From NCBI GenBank assembly GCA_015064785.1, contig SVRM01000031.1, positions 1 to 39,480 on the forward strand: DNA of 39,480 nt, written 5' to 3'. Positions 25,438 through 34,377 of the stretch are shown here, one piece after another. Every line of letters starts with the position of its first letter. Position 1 is the first letter of the stretch. The position numbers and the translations under genes were made by a program. A model generated the notes under the pieces. It ran no database searches, was not told the origin of the DNA, and was given only the letters and a program-made list of their open reading frames with translations. This DNA is from Oscillospiraceae bacterium (GTDB lineage Bacteria; Bacillota; Clostridia; Oscillospirales; CAG-272).

Positions 25438-28212
25438 ATGAATATGGTAATGGAACTGCTCCTTCTGGTTGGAGGAATACTGCTGGCAGTGCTGTCGCTT
25501 GTGTTTGCAAAACGACTGTCACGTGCATGGGTGATCTCATTGATCGCCGCGGGTCTGGTGACGGCTATGATCGGCGGTGGCCTGACAGCGGAGGCGATAC
25601 AGGAAAAGCGTGAAGATGACCGGAATGTACATATTGCGCTCCGCTATCTGGAAGCCGGTCAATGCGATGACGCGGCGCATTATCTCAAAAAAGTCAAGAA
25701 CGACAGCTTTGCATCGGTTGCTGCTGAGGTTCTGACAGAAAAACTGCGCGGAAACGATACGCTGTCCAAAATTAAGCTGGATGCACTGGAAGGGCAGGTG
25801 CGCGGGGAAGCACAGGAGAATATTTATCTCAGCCTCAATGCGGTTTCTGCGTATGATTACAGTACGTCGGAAGCGGCGATCACGATGCTTCATAACAATC
25901 TTGATTTATCAGAAAAGGTTGTACATGATGCAGATACAAAATATGTTACCGAAAGCGGTAACTACATCGAAGGCATTGAAGCGGATGTTTCTTCCTTGTC
26001 GGAGGAAGAACAGCGTCTGATGGATATCAGCAACCAGTCGCGCTACGGTGTTTCCTTTGGGGCGATTCAGAGTGCGGCACAGCTTCTTTCTGAGAATCCT
26101 TCTGCAGATAACCGCCTTCTCTTTGCCAAGCTTCTTGCAGATGCTGCTTACAACGGAGAATATTTTGTCGACGGCGGCATTTTCCCGGATGAAGCGGCAA
26201 ATGCAAAGCTGAGTAAAGAACATGAAAAATTAAAAAAGGAACTGGCGGAGCTGACCCTCTCTGCTGAAGGTCTTGCAATCAAGCTGGAAGCGTCTGAAGG
26301 TTCGCAGAAGGAAAAGCTGACAACGGAGCTTTCTTCGCTCAATGAGCGCATTGCTGCGCTGCGGAATCAATACGAATTTTTGTATCTCCACCGTGCGCTC
26401 AGCTCGATTTCCGATATTTTCTCGCTGGAAGCAGCGGTGGTCCGTGCAAGAATCTATTTTGCAATGAAGGATTATGATAAGGCTGTTTCCTGCATTGAAA
26501 AGGCAGCGTCCAATTTCTTCATCCGCCTTTCGGCTGACGGCGGCGTGAAAAATGCGCTCAATGTCATTCGTAAATCGAACAGGTCTGATGATACCATCGG
26601 TACGGCATCCACTGAATTCCGCGATGCGATCAACACGGTAATTTCCCAGACCGGTATTGAGCTGGCAGGAACACGAACCAATCAGCTGACGCTGGACTTT
26701 ACAGATTACCTGATGACAGAGCAGAAGGAATACGGCAGTGACCTTTATATCACGTCACTTGATCTGTCTGCATTCCCGCAGATTACCGTTACGGTAGCGG
26801 GCCGAGATACTGCTGTGGAAGAACTGCTTTCTTCCGGCGGCAATACGGTGCGCGATACGCACTATGACGTCAAGTACAAAGTTCGTGCCATTGATTATGA
26901 AAATATGCAGATGGATATCTGCTGTGTTGTTGACCAGAGCGGCAGTATGGGCGGAGCACCCACAGAAAATCTGAAGAGAGCACTTTCCGGATTTATCGAT
27001 GCGATCAACGGGGACACACGTATCGGCATTGTCGGTTTTGAAAATGATTATGAAATTCTTTCCCCGATGAGCGAAAATCATGCGATGGCTGCTGCGGCTG
27101 TCCCGAATATCCGTGCAGACGGCGGTACGGAAATCACTGCCGGTATTGAAGGTGCTATGGAAGCGCTTACCGGCAGTCAGAACCGTAAAACGATTCTGCT
27201 CATGACAGACGGTCAGAGCTACGTTGACATGGATACAGTCAGACGGGCTGCCGAAATGGGCTGTGTGATTCATTGTATCGGCTTTGGTGATGTCAATGAC
27301 GAAATTTTGCAGTCTGTAGCGGATGCCACCGGCGGTCAGTACATCCGTGCTGAAACCTCTGCGGAGCTGATCAATGTTTATCTCGATCTTGTCGGCATGA
27401 TTGGCAACGAGGTTGAGATTACCTATTCTGTCCATGACAAGAGTCTGGATGCCGGATCACGTTATGTGTTCATCCGTACCGGAAAAACCGGTGCAAGCGT
27501 CAAGTATTATTACGCGCTTGCAAACACGGATGATCCCACCGTCAGTTATATCGAAAATGCACTGATTACAGATTCCGATCTTGATTGGGCAAATCAGAAC
27601 AACGACAGAATCTGGATGGACATTTATGGTGAGAATCTTGCTGATATTACCGAAGTTATCATTGGCAATGAAACCATTCCGCTGTATAACGGAGACAACC
27701 TGGGTCCCAATGTCAATTATGCAGACAATGACCGTATCAGTCTTACGATTGCGCCGAACCTTACACTTGGCTGGTATGCAGTAACACTGAAGGATCAGGA
27801 CGGTAATGCTTATACCTTTGAAAACATGTGCTGTGTTGCTGAATTGCTGAATGCCTATGCGGAAATTAAATTCGGTGATCTGATCATCTCCATGAATAAC
27901 GGTGCCGCAGTTCTTCCGGACGGTACACTTGTCCTTGAGAATGCATACATGTATTCCGGTGAACTGTTCTATGCACGTGCGTGCGGCTTACTTTCGATGA
28001 ACTGTGACAAGGCTATACTGCAGGATGGGAAACAGAATGGATTTGTAAACGGTATCACGATTCCAAAGAGTGCTTCGATTCAGGGTCACGGCAGTCTCCG
28101 ACTGGACAGCGGAGATGCTGCGTTCAACTGGAACAGCTCGGATATCATTGCCAAAGAGAATTACCAGATTGTATATAACCAGGACGAGCTTCGTGTCGTT
28201 GAACTGCATTGA
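25438..28212 (+). CDS. Membrane-anchored VWA domain protein
   Basis: The 924 residues begin with two hydrophobic segments (about 5-23 and 31-50), then helical TPR-like sequence, a charged coiled coil (KEHEKLKKELAELTLSAEGL, about 260-310) and a von Willebrand A domain (about 490-660). The metal site is complete: DQSGSMG (D499, S501, S503), T564 in GGTEITAG and D591 in LMTDGQS. A beta-rich C-terminal region of about 260 residues follows. VWA domains bind partners through a metal ion, as in surface adhesins and in VWA-kinase-phosphatase modules. By topology the domain should face outside, making an adhesive pilus-tip or surface role possible. Confidence 0.85.
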   Translation: MNMVMELLLLVGGILLAVLSLVFAKRLSRAWVISLIAAGLVTAMIGGGLTAEAIQEKREDDRNVHIALRYLEAGQCDDAAHYLKKVKNDSFASVAAEVLTEKLRGNDTLSKIKLDALEGQVRGEAQENIYLSLNAVSAYDYSTSEAAITMLHNNLDLSEKVVHDADTKYVTESGNYIEGIEADVSSLSEEEQRLMDISNQSRYGVSFGAIQSAAQLLSENPSADNRLLFAKLLADAAYNGEYFVDGGIFPDEAANAKLSKEHEKLKKELAELTLSAEGLAIKLEASEGSQKEKLTTELSSLNERIAALRNQYEFLYLHRALSSISDIFSLEAAVVRARIYFAMKDYDKAVSCIEKAASNFFIRLSADGGVKNALNVIRKSNRSDDTIGTASTEFRDAINTVISQTGIELAGTRTNQLTLDFTDYLMTEQKEYGSDLYITSLDLSAFPQITVTVAGRDTAVEELLSSGGNTVRDTHYDVKYKVRAIDYENMQMDICCVVDQSGSMGGAPTENLKRALSGFIDAINGDTRIGIVGFENDYEILSPMSENHAMAAAAVPNIRADGGTEITAGIEGAMEALTGSQNRKTILLMTDGQSYVDMDTVRRAAEMGCVIHCIGFGDVNDEILQSVADATGGQYIRAETSAELINVYLDLVGMIGNEVEITYSVHDKSLDAGSRYVFIRTGKTGASVKYYYALANTDDPTVSYIENALITDSDLDWANQNNDRIWMDIYGENLADITEVIIGNETIPLYNGDNLGPNVNYADNDRISLTIAPNLTLGWYAVTLKDQDGNAYTFENMCCVAELLNAYAEIKFGDLIISMNNGAAVLPDGTLVLENAYMYSGELFYARACGLLSMNCDKAILQDGKQNGFVNGITIPKSASIQGHGSLRLDSGDAAFNWNSSDIIAKENYQIVYNQDELRVVELH

Positions 28213-28226
28213 GAGGGGGAGCACAG

Positions 28227-29603
28227 ATGGAATACGTAAAAAAATACAAATTACAGATCATTCTTCCTGTCTTGCTTGCGGTTGTGGTTCTGGTTGCGAC
28301 AGCCATGTCCAATCTGTTTTCAGACAACTCTTCTTCGGATTATCAATGCTCGCTGGGCAGAAAATATCTGAACGATCTGGATTATTCCGGAGCGATTCTC
28401 GCATATTCCAATGCAATCGCCTTGGATCCCACCAATACAGAGGCGCGGATCGGACTTGCAAAGGCATACAGCGGAAAGAACGAACCCGACTTTGCGGTGC
28501 AGATTCTGACAGAATCGCTGAATGAAAAGAAAATGAATCCGGATATTGCCGAAGCGCTTATGGAACTGTACACTGAGCGCGGCGACTGGGGCAGTGTCAT
28601 CAGCATTCTGGATATCCTTCTGGATCAGACGGACGACGAGGACTATCACGAAATGCTGGCTGATGTAATTGCCAATATGTATGCCCGTCCGCATCCCATT
28701 TCCATGGGAAGCGCGCATGAGCTGATGCTGAAGGATGGGACAGTGATGAGCCGCGGCCAGAATGTGCTGGGACAGCTTGGCATCACGGACGGACTTGGCG
28801 ACCGATACTTCAGTACAGATACCTTTGCACCTGCTGGTTTTTCCGGTGTCGCTGAGCGCGTTTTCTGTGCAGGAAACACGAGTTATGTGATCGATGATAC
28901 CGGAAAACTGTGGGCTGCCGGTGAAAACCGTTGGGGACAGATCGGTAATTCCTACGGTCTGCTTTCTACTGCTTCCGGATGGTTTGATGTTGCCGGCGGG
29001 GAAAACACTGTATATGTCTGCGGTGATACCGGTACGGCATATGTCCTCAAAAAGGACGGAACACTCTATCATTCCGGTGCCTATTCCGGTCAGGTTCTCT
29101 CCGTGTGTACCGGCCTTCCTACCATTTCCAGAATCTCAGCATCGGAAGGTTATGTTTATGCACTCGGTACCAACGGTGTGCTTTACCGCAATGAGAGCAG
29201 AACACCCGATTCCTGGCAGCGGCTGACCTCTGCGGCTGTCCGTGTTACCGATTATGCGGCGTGCGGTTCTGTTTATGCTTGGGTTGATTCCGACGGACGG
29301 TATATGAGCATGGGTACTTATTATCCGGGCAACTGGGAATATACAAACGGCGGATACCTGATTCCCGATACGCGGATCGCTTCTCTGGAAACCAATGGCA
29401 ATATGCTGATCTATACTGATCTGAACGGTGTTCTCTATACAGCGGACGGTTCTGATCCTCAGAAAATTGAAATGGACAGTACGCTTGTGAATCTGTACAG
29501 CGATGCGGGCAATGTGTACGCGGTCTATGAAAGCGGTACTGCTTTGGTTTGGAAAAAATATGAGACGCAGTATTCAATCGCGGCAGAACCGGCAAACGGA
29601 TGA
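28227..29603 (+). CDS. Membrane-anchored TPR and RCC1-repeat protein
   Basis: The start at 28227 has GGGGGAG upstream; an in-frame TTG at 28209 overlaps the previous gene. The 458 residues have an anchor span (IILPVLLAVVVLVATAM), TPR helices (SLGRKYLNDLDYSGAILAYSN, about 45-140) and RCC1-like blades such as LKDGTVMSRGQNVLGQLG and DTGKLWAAGENRWGQIGN, with weaker copies to the end. RCC1 repeats fold into a beta-propeller used for protein contacts. It is the last gene of the operon and is followed by a strong terminator. Its layout mirrors the WG-repeat protein at 13973. Confidence 0.8.
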   Translation: MEYVKKYKLQIILPVLLAVVVLVATAMSNLFSDNSSSDYQCSLGRKYLNDLDYSGAILAYSNAIALDPTNTEARIGLAKAYSGKNEPDFAVQILTESLNEKKMNPDIAEALMELYTERGDWGSVISILDILLDQTDDEDYHEMLADVIANMYARPHPISMGSAHELMLKDGTVMSRGQNVLGQLGITDGLGDRYFSTDTFAPAGFSGVAERVFCAGNTSYVIDDTGKLWAAGENRWGQIGNSYGLLSTASGWFDVAGGENTVYVCGDTGTAYVLKKDGTLYHSGAYSGQVLSVCTGLPTISRISASEGYVYALGTNGVLYRNESRTPDSWQRLTSAAVRVTDYAACGSVYAWVDSDGRYMSMGTYYPGNWEYTNGGYLIPDTRIASLETNGNMLIYTDLNGVLYTADGSDPQKIEMDSTLVNLYSDAGNVYAVYESGTALVWKKYETQYSIAAEPANG

Positions 29604-29620
29604 ACAATGACGAAAGTGAT

Positions 29621-29650
29621 GAAAAAGACGGGCGGCTGCTCGTCTTTTTC
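29621..29650 (+). terminator. Terminator of the Tad/phospho-signalling operon
   Basis: GAAAAAGACG (29621-29630) pairs with CGTCTTTTTC (29641-29650) around a GC-rich loop, the T-run being part of the 3' arm. It lies 17 bp after the last stop codon. Confidence 0.88.
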
Positions 29651-29681
29651 ATTTGCGGCAGAAAAATTTTCATTTGGATGC

Positions 29682-29710
29682 TTGATTTTTGGTACAAGAT
29701 ATGATATGCT
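29682..29710 (+). promoter_or_regulatory. Sigma-A promoter of the 109-residue protein gene
   Basis: TTGATT (29682-29687) and TATGCT (29705-29710) are 17 bp apart, 25 bp before the start codon. It follows the operon terminator directly. Confidence 0.65.
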
Positions 29711-29734
29711 ATTGAAAAATATGGAGGAGATTCT

Positions 29735-30064
29735 ATGGCAAAGCATGAATTCGCGTTGATGGATCATATACCGCAGTCCGGTGTGCGGTATGATACCTAT
29801 GAACCGATGCAGTATCACTGCATTTCCATCGATGACAGACATATAGAGGGACGGCTATGGGATTTTCTGATTCTGCCCACGTATGCGCATACGGTTGATG
29901 TTCCGTGGGAAGGCTTGTGCTATTGTGGTATTACCCTGATTCCGCCGCACACAGCACGGGAAATGCGGTGGATGATCTGTACAGAGCCTGCATTTGCCGA
30001 TCTTGTAACAATGCTCGATGAAGCCGACCGCAGAGGCAAATGGATTATACATTTTGGATTATAA
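29735..30064 (+). CDS. Conserved-looking protein of unknown function (109 residues)
   Basis: I recognise no named domain. The ATG at 29735 has GGAGGAGA upstream and a good promoter. Visible features are RYDTYEPMQYHCISIDD, a Trp-rich middle (VDVPWEGLCYCGITLIPP) and an end of the form KWIIHFGL. No signal peptide or span is present, so it should be cytoplasmic. It precedes the aldo/keto reductase by 14 bp and may be cotranscribed with it. Confidence 0.65.
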   Translation: MAKHEFALMDHIPQSGVRYDTYEPMQYHCISIDDRHIEGRLWDFLILPTYAHTVDVPWEGLCYCGITLIPPHTAREMRWMICTEPAFADLVTMLDEADRRGKWIIHFGL

Positions 30065-30078
30065 AGAGGACGATGGAC

Positions 30079-31104
30079 ATGACAACAGTAACACTTGGAA
30101 AAACAGGAATTGTATCCCCGAAAAACGCGTTCGGTGCATTGCCGATCCAGCGCGTGACCGATGACGAAGCTGTGGCAATTCTCCGCCGTGCCTATGATGG
30201 CGGCTTTACCTTCTTTGATACGGCGCGTGCCTACTCCGACAGTGAGCATAAGCTCGGACTGGCGTTTTCCGGTATGCGCGAAAAAATCACGATTGCGACC
30301 AAAACGATGGCGCAGACCGCAGACGGACTTTGGCGCGATCTGGAGTCGAGTCTTTCTGCGCTTGGCACGGATTACATCGACATTTATCAGCTGCACAACC
30401 CGTCGTTCTGTCCGAAGCCCGGCGGGGAGGACGGTCTGTATGACGCGCTCCTGGAAGCAAAAGCAAAGGGGAAAATTCGCCACATCGGCATTACCAATCA
30501 CCGTCTGCATGTTGCCAGAGAGGCTGTGGAGTCGGGACTGTACGAAACTTTGCAGTTTCCGCTGTGTTATCTGGCGGCTGAACCGGACCTGGAGCTGGTC
30601 GCACTCTGTAAAGAACGCGGTGTCGGCTTTATCGCTATGAAAGCGCTGTCCGGTGGTCTGATTACCGATTCCGCTGCGGCATATGCATATCTTGCGCAGT
30701 TTGACAATGTTCTGCCGATCTGGGGTGTTCAGCGCATGTCAGAATTGGAGGAATTTCTGTCATATTTTGAAAATCCTCCATCGATGACCGCAGAGATGAC
30801 AGAGACCATCGCCCGCGACCGTGCGGAGATGGCAGGCGACTTCTGCCGCGGATGCGGATACTGTATGCCGTGTCCCGTCGGCATTGAGATCAACAACTGT
30901 GCGCGCATGGCACAGCTGATCCGCCGTTCACCGTCTGCAAATTGGCTGACCCCGGCGGCGCAGGAAAAGATGTTCCGTATCGAGGACTGTCTGGAATGTG
31001 GTGCCTGCGCGGCAAAATGTCCCTATGGATTGGATACCCCGACACTGCTCCGCCGCAATCTTACCGATTACAAAAATATATTGGCAGGAAAGGCAAGCGT
31101 ATGA
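30079..31104 (+). CDS. Aldo/keto reductase with C-terminal 2[4Fe-4S] ferredoxin domain
   Basis: The TIM-barrel part (about 1-240) shows LGKTGIVSP, the catalytic Asp/Tyr region FFDTARAYSDSEHKLG, IATKT with the catalytic Lys, and DYIDIYQLHNP with the His. The C-terminal part has two cluster motifs, CRGCGYCMPCPVGI and CLECGACAAKCPYG. This fused form is common in anaerobes; the iron-sulphur part likely links the reaction to ferredoxin-type carriers, with substrate unknown. The ATG at 30079 has AGAGGA 8 nt upstream; upstream in-frame ATGs at 30040 and 30073 fit less well. It ends in an ATGA overlap with the next gene. Confidence 0.9.
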   Translation: MTTVTLGKTGIVSPKNAFGALPIQRVTDDEAVAILRRAYDGGFTFFDTARAYSDSEHKLGLAFSGMREKITIATKTMAQTADGLWRDLESSLSALGTDYIDIYQLHNPSFCPKPGGEDGLYDALLEAKAKGKIRHIGITNHRLHVAREAVESGLYETLQFPLCYLAAEPDLELVALCKERGVGFIAMKALSGGLITDSAAAYAYLAQFDNVLPIWGVQRMSELEEFLSYFENPPSMTAEMTETIARDRAEMAGDFCRGCGYCMPCPVGIEINNCARMAQLIRRSPSANWLTPAAQEKMFRIEDCLECGACAAKCPYGLDTPTLLRRNLTDYKNILAGKASV

Positions 31105-32015
31105 AGCTGATCGCGCCTGCATATTACCCGCAATTTTCCTGTATTGCGGGAGACTGCCGTCACAGCTGCTGCATCGGATGGGAAATCGATATCGATGCAG
31201 ATTCCTGTGCGCGGTTTCTGGCTTTGGAGGGAGCATTCGGTGCGCGTCTGCGTGCCAATATTGATGCGGACGGGGAAGCACCGCATTTTCGTCTCTGCGG
31301 CGAGGAGGAGCGCTGTCCGTTTCTCAATGAACGCGGACTGTGCGACATCATCCTGACGCTCGGAGAAGAAGCGCTGTGTCAGATCTGCACCGACCATCCG
31401 CGCTGGCGCAATTTCTACGCAGACCGCACAGAGATTGGACTTGGGCTATGCTGTGAAGCGGCGGCAGCTCTGGTTCTTGGCTGGGAGGCACCTGTTTCAA
31501 TGATCTGTTTGTCGGATGACGGGGAAAACGCAATGCCGACAGCAGAGGAAGCTGCGTTTTTCTCACTGCGGGACGATTTGCTGGCAATGGCACAGAACCG
31601 TGAGAAATTGCTGGACGAGCGTATTGCGGACATGCTTGCTTCTGTCGGCGGTGTCCGATATCAGGATATGACCGCATGGGGGAAATTCTTTTCCGGGCTG
31701 GAAATTCTCGATTGTGCATGGGTGGAATTGCTTTCCGGAATGGACGGGGGACGTACCGCGCTTCCGGGACATGCGGGTGAGCAGCTGATCTCCTATCTGC
31801 TTCTGCGCCACCTGCCAAAGGTCCTTGATGGGGAAGATGCTGCGGTTATAGTGTCCTTTGCCGTGCTTGCGTTTGATTTGACACAGGCATTGTTTGCGCA
31901 ATGCGAAGTACAGGACTTTTCGGCGTTGTGTGATATTGTCCGTCTGTTTTCGTCGGAGATTGAATACTCTGAGGAAAATATGTATGCAGTTTTTGATGAA
32001 ATTGCATCTTCTTGA
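31101..32015 (+). CDS. FliB-like protein (flagellin lysine-N-methylase family)
   Basis: The start codon overlaps the reductase stop (ATGA). The 304 residues show the family's Cys-rich signature: CIAGDCRHSCCIGW (C14, C19, C23, C24), then CPFLNERGLCDII and LCQICTDHPRW, a likely Fe-S site like that of FliB and YkgJ-type proteins. FliB methylates lysines on flagellin in Salmonella. No flagellar gene is in the window, so the substrate is open. Many non-motile Clostridia carry this family under the same name. Confidence 0.8.
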   Translation: MKLIAPAYYPQFSCIAGDCRHSCCIGWEIDIDADSCARFLALEGAFGARLRANIDADGEAPHFRLCGEEERCPFLNERGLCDIILTLGEEALCQICTDHPRWRNFYADRTEIGLGLCCEAAAALVLGWEAPVSMICLSDDGENAMPTAEEAAFFSLRDDLLAMAQNREKLLDERIADMLASVGGVRYQDMTAWGKFFSGLEILDCAWVELLSGMDGGRTALPGHAGEQLISYLLLRHLPKVLDGEDAAVIVSFAVLAFDLTQALFAQCEVQDFSALCDIVRLFSSEIEYSEENMYAVFDEIASS

Positions 32016-32024
32016 CGCAACGCC

Positions 32025-32053
32025 TTGACTTTATGCGTAAAATTTGGTACAAT
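32025..32053 (+). promoter_or_regulatory. Sigma-A promoter of the radical SAM gene
   Basis: TTGACT (32025-32030) and TACAAT (32048-32053) are 17 bp apart. A second -10-like TATAAT lies just after. Confidence 0.75.
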
Positions 32054-32091
32054 ATAATAGATAATATTTCATTTTTGAGGAGAAGGATCGT

Positions 32092-33651
32092 ATGATCAAT
32101 CTGGAAGGCCGTTCTGCACGGATGCTCCTTGTCTATCCGGACTATACGGACCGCGATAACACACGAAAGGTGTCCGGCGGCAACTATATGGAAGGTCTTG
32201 CGTCGATTTCCGCTGTACTCAAAGCCGGCGGTCACGACTGTAAACTCTTACATCTTCTGTATCTGCACACAGAAGATGATTTCAAAACGAAACTGAAAAC
32301 AATGTGGGATGAGGTCGGCGGATTCGATATCATTGGCTTCTCCGTGCGTACCACTGCATTCCCGGATGCGCAGATGTACATCCGCTGGACAAAGGAAGTT
32401 TATCCGGATTCCTTTGTTCTGTGCGGCGGCTATCATCCGACACTGGTTCCCGATGAGGTTCTGGCAGCAGAGGGGGTTGACTGTGTCTGCGTCGGCGACG
32501 GTGAATATGCAGAGCTGGAGCTTTGCGACAAAATGCGCGACGGCATTGACTATTACGATGTCGAAAGTCTGTATTTCAAGATGCCCGACGGTTCACACAA
32601 GCACAATCCGATCCGTCCGCTGTTTGCCGATCTTGACCAGCTGCCGATTCCTGACTTTGAGCTGTTTGATTATGACAATCTGGAATCCTCCAAGGTTGGT
32701 ACGGCGATTGTTGTTGTTTCGCGCGGCTGCTTCTATAACTGCACTTACTGCGGCAACGGCAACTTCCGCAAGGTTTATCCGAACAAGAAAATATATGCGC
32801 GCTTCCGTTCTCCGGAAAACGCGATGCTGTATCTGAAGACGCTGCTTGCCCGCCATCCGCAGATCAAGGTCATCAACTTCCGCGACGCGATCTTCAACAT
32901 GTTCCCGGAGTGGTTTGACAAGTTCATCGATATGTATACCAAGGAGATCGGTCTGCCATGTACCGGCAACATCCGTTTTGACATTCTGACCGAGGAAACG
33001 GTCAGGAAGATGAAGGCAGCGGGCTTCTATACGATCGATATGGGTTTGGAATCGGGCGACCAGGAGATGCGCTTCAAGTATTTGCGCCGCTATCAGACAG
33101 ACGAGATGATCATCCGCTGCTCAAACTGGTTCCATAAATACGGCATCGCCCAGCTGACCTACAATATCATCGGTCTGCCGCATGAGGACATTCACAAGGC
33201 GCTGAAGACCATCAAGCTCAATGCACGTATCAAGTCCGACCGTGTCATTCCGAATATTTTCTACCCGTATGAAGGCACCGCGCTGTACGATCTTTCCAAG
33301 GAAGCGGGCTTCATTCCGGAGGGGGACTTTACACAGAGACGTGTTCCGTTGATTCAGCCGCAGTTCCCGGAAGAACAGGTATTGTTCATCGAGGCATATT
33401 TCGGTTGGTTTGTCAAACGCTACAAGCGTGCGTTTGCGATGCCGCGCTGGATCGGAGAACCGTATGAGCGGTATCTGGACTGGTGTGTTACCGGCAAGCA
33501 TGTACCGTACAAGTTCCTTGTTGCGCTGCATGACCGGTATGCATCGATGCGCAATAAGCTCAAGGATTTCCTTGTCAACCATCTGCCGAAGCTCTATATG
33601 AAGCTCCGTATGCTCAAGCATAGGAAGCGCGCGGACAAGAATGCAAAGTAA
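32092..33651 (+). CDS. B12-binding domain radical SAM protein
   Basis: The 519 residues have an N-terminal cobalamin-binding-like Rossmann domain (about 10-150, with DIIGFSVRTT and VLCGGYHPTLVPDEVL) and a radical SAM core whose cluster motif is RGCFYNCTYC (C213, C217, C220). GLESGDQEMR and IIGLPHED follow, as usual in this class. Such enzymes do methylations or carbon rearrangements; MagQ/HpnP- and BchE-like members are related. No substrate can be named. The C-terminal 130 residues are basic (ending KHRKRADKN). AGGAGAAGGA is the ribosome site. A ferredoxin gene follows and could be its electron donor. Confidence 0.88.
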   Translation: MINLEGRSARMLLVYPDYTDRDNTRKVSGGNYMEGLASISAVLKAGGHDCKLLHLLYLHTEDDFKTKLKTMWDEVGGFDIIGFSVRTTAFPDAQMYIRWTKEVYPDSFVLCGGYHPTLVPDEVLAAEGVDCVCVGDGEYAELELCDKMRDGIDYYDVESLYFKMPDGSHKHNPIRPLFADLDQLPIPDFELFDYDNLESSKVGTAIVVVSRGCFYNCTYCGNGNFRKVYPNKKIYARFRSPENAMLYLKTLLARHPQIKVINFRDAIFNMFPEWFDKFIDMYTKEIGLPCTGNIRFDILTEETVRKMKAAGFYTIDMGLESGDQEMRFKYLRRYQTDEMIIRCSNWFHKYGIAQLTYNIIGLPHEDIHKALKTIKLNARIKSDRVIPNIFYPYEGTALYDLSKEAGFIPEGDFTQRRVPLIQPQFPEEQVLFIEAYFGWFVKRYKRAFAMPRWIGEPYERYLDWCVTGKHVPYKFLVALHDRYASMRNKLKDFLVNHLPKLYMKLRMLKHRKRADKNAK

Positions 33652-33676
33652 ATGCGGCAGGTATAGAATCATGTCT

Positions 33677-33708
33677 GTATGGACGACCATCGGTCGTCCG
33701 TGCCATAC
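33677..33708 (+). other. Intercistronic hairpin between radical SAM and ferredoxin genes
   Basis: GGACGACC (33681-33688) pairs perfectly with GGTCGTCC (33692-33699) around ATC, and flanking GTAT/ATAC can extend it. There is no T-run, so mRNA processing or stability is more likely than termination. Confidence 0.5.
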
Positions 33709-33740
33709 GGTAACAGGATACTGGAAAAGAGGAAATAATT

Positions 33741-33926
33741 ATGGCTAAAATCTATACAATCGATCAGACCCTGTGCGTCAGCTGCGGTACCTGCGATATG
33801 GAATGCCGCTTCGGTGCGATTCTCATCGACGATCAGGGAAAGTTCTCCGTGGATGCGGAAAAATGCCGCGGATGCGGTCTGTGTGCGGCTTCGTGTCCGG
33901 TGGATGCGGCACTGCCGAAGCAGTAA
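33741..33926 (+). CDS. 2[4Fe-4S] ferredoxin
   Basis: The 61 residues hold two cluster motifs, CVSCGTCDMECRFG and CRGCGLCAASCPV, as in clostridial ferredoxins. The first cluster lacks the final Pro (Cys-Arg rather than Cys-Pro). It is a soluble electron carrier; GAGGAAA lies before the ATG. Position after the radical SAM gene suggests it may supply that enzyme. Confidence 0.92.
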   Translation: MAKIYTIDQTLCVSCGTCDMECRFGAILIDDQGKFSVDAEKCRGCGLCAASCPVDAALPKQ

Positions 33927-33949
33927 ATTTGCAATCTTAAAAAATGCTA

Positions 33950-33978
33950 TTGACAATTCCGTCAATTTAGTATAAAAT
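33950..33978 (+). promoter_or_regulatory. Sigma-A promoter of the DUF1292 gene
   Basis: TTGACA (33950-33955) and TAAAAT (33973-33978) are 17 bp apart; TATAAA with a 15-bp spacer overlaps the same place. Confidence 0.75.
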
Positions 33979-34025
33979 AGTATCAGAAGGAATACACTTT
34001 AACAAAGAAGAAGTGAGGTATCATC

Positions 34026-34316
34026 ATGGCAGAAGAAATTTACGAAGAACAGGATATTTATACGCTGACCGACGAGGAAGGCAACGAAAGCCAGTTTGAA
34101 CTGCTTGCATCCACCGAGGTTGACGGTGTTGTTTATCTGGCGCTGGAACCGATGGATGACAATCCCGACGATTCCTATGTCATTCTCAAACTTGTAACAG
34201 ACGAAAACGGTGAAGAAGTCCTTGTTACCATCGATGACGATGATGAATTTGACCGCATTGCGGATCTGTTCGAGGACGAATTCATGACCATCGAATATCC
34301 TGCTGACGAAGAATAA
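34026..34316 (+). CDS. DUF1292 domain protein
   Basis: The 96-residue acidic protein has the DUF1292 pattern: YTLTDEEGNESQFELLA, YLALEPM and a strongly acidic end. In B. subtilis the related YrzB is of unknown function. In many Firmicutes DUF1292 genes sit beside ruvX and alaS; here it stands alone with its own promoter and is followed by about 500 bp of noncoding DNA. Confidence 0.88.
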   Translation: MAEEIYEEQDIYTLTDEEGNESQFELLASTEVDGVVYLALEPMDDNPDDSYVILKLVTDENGEEVLVTIDDDDEFDRIADLFEDEFMTIEYPADEE

Positions 34317-34377
34317 TTCAAAGCATCTGCACACGAAAGCTATCCTGCTTGGTGCGTGATTCCGGTATTCAATTGAA

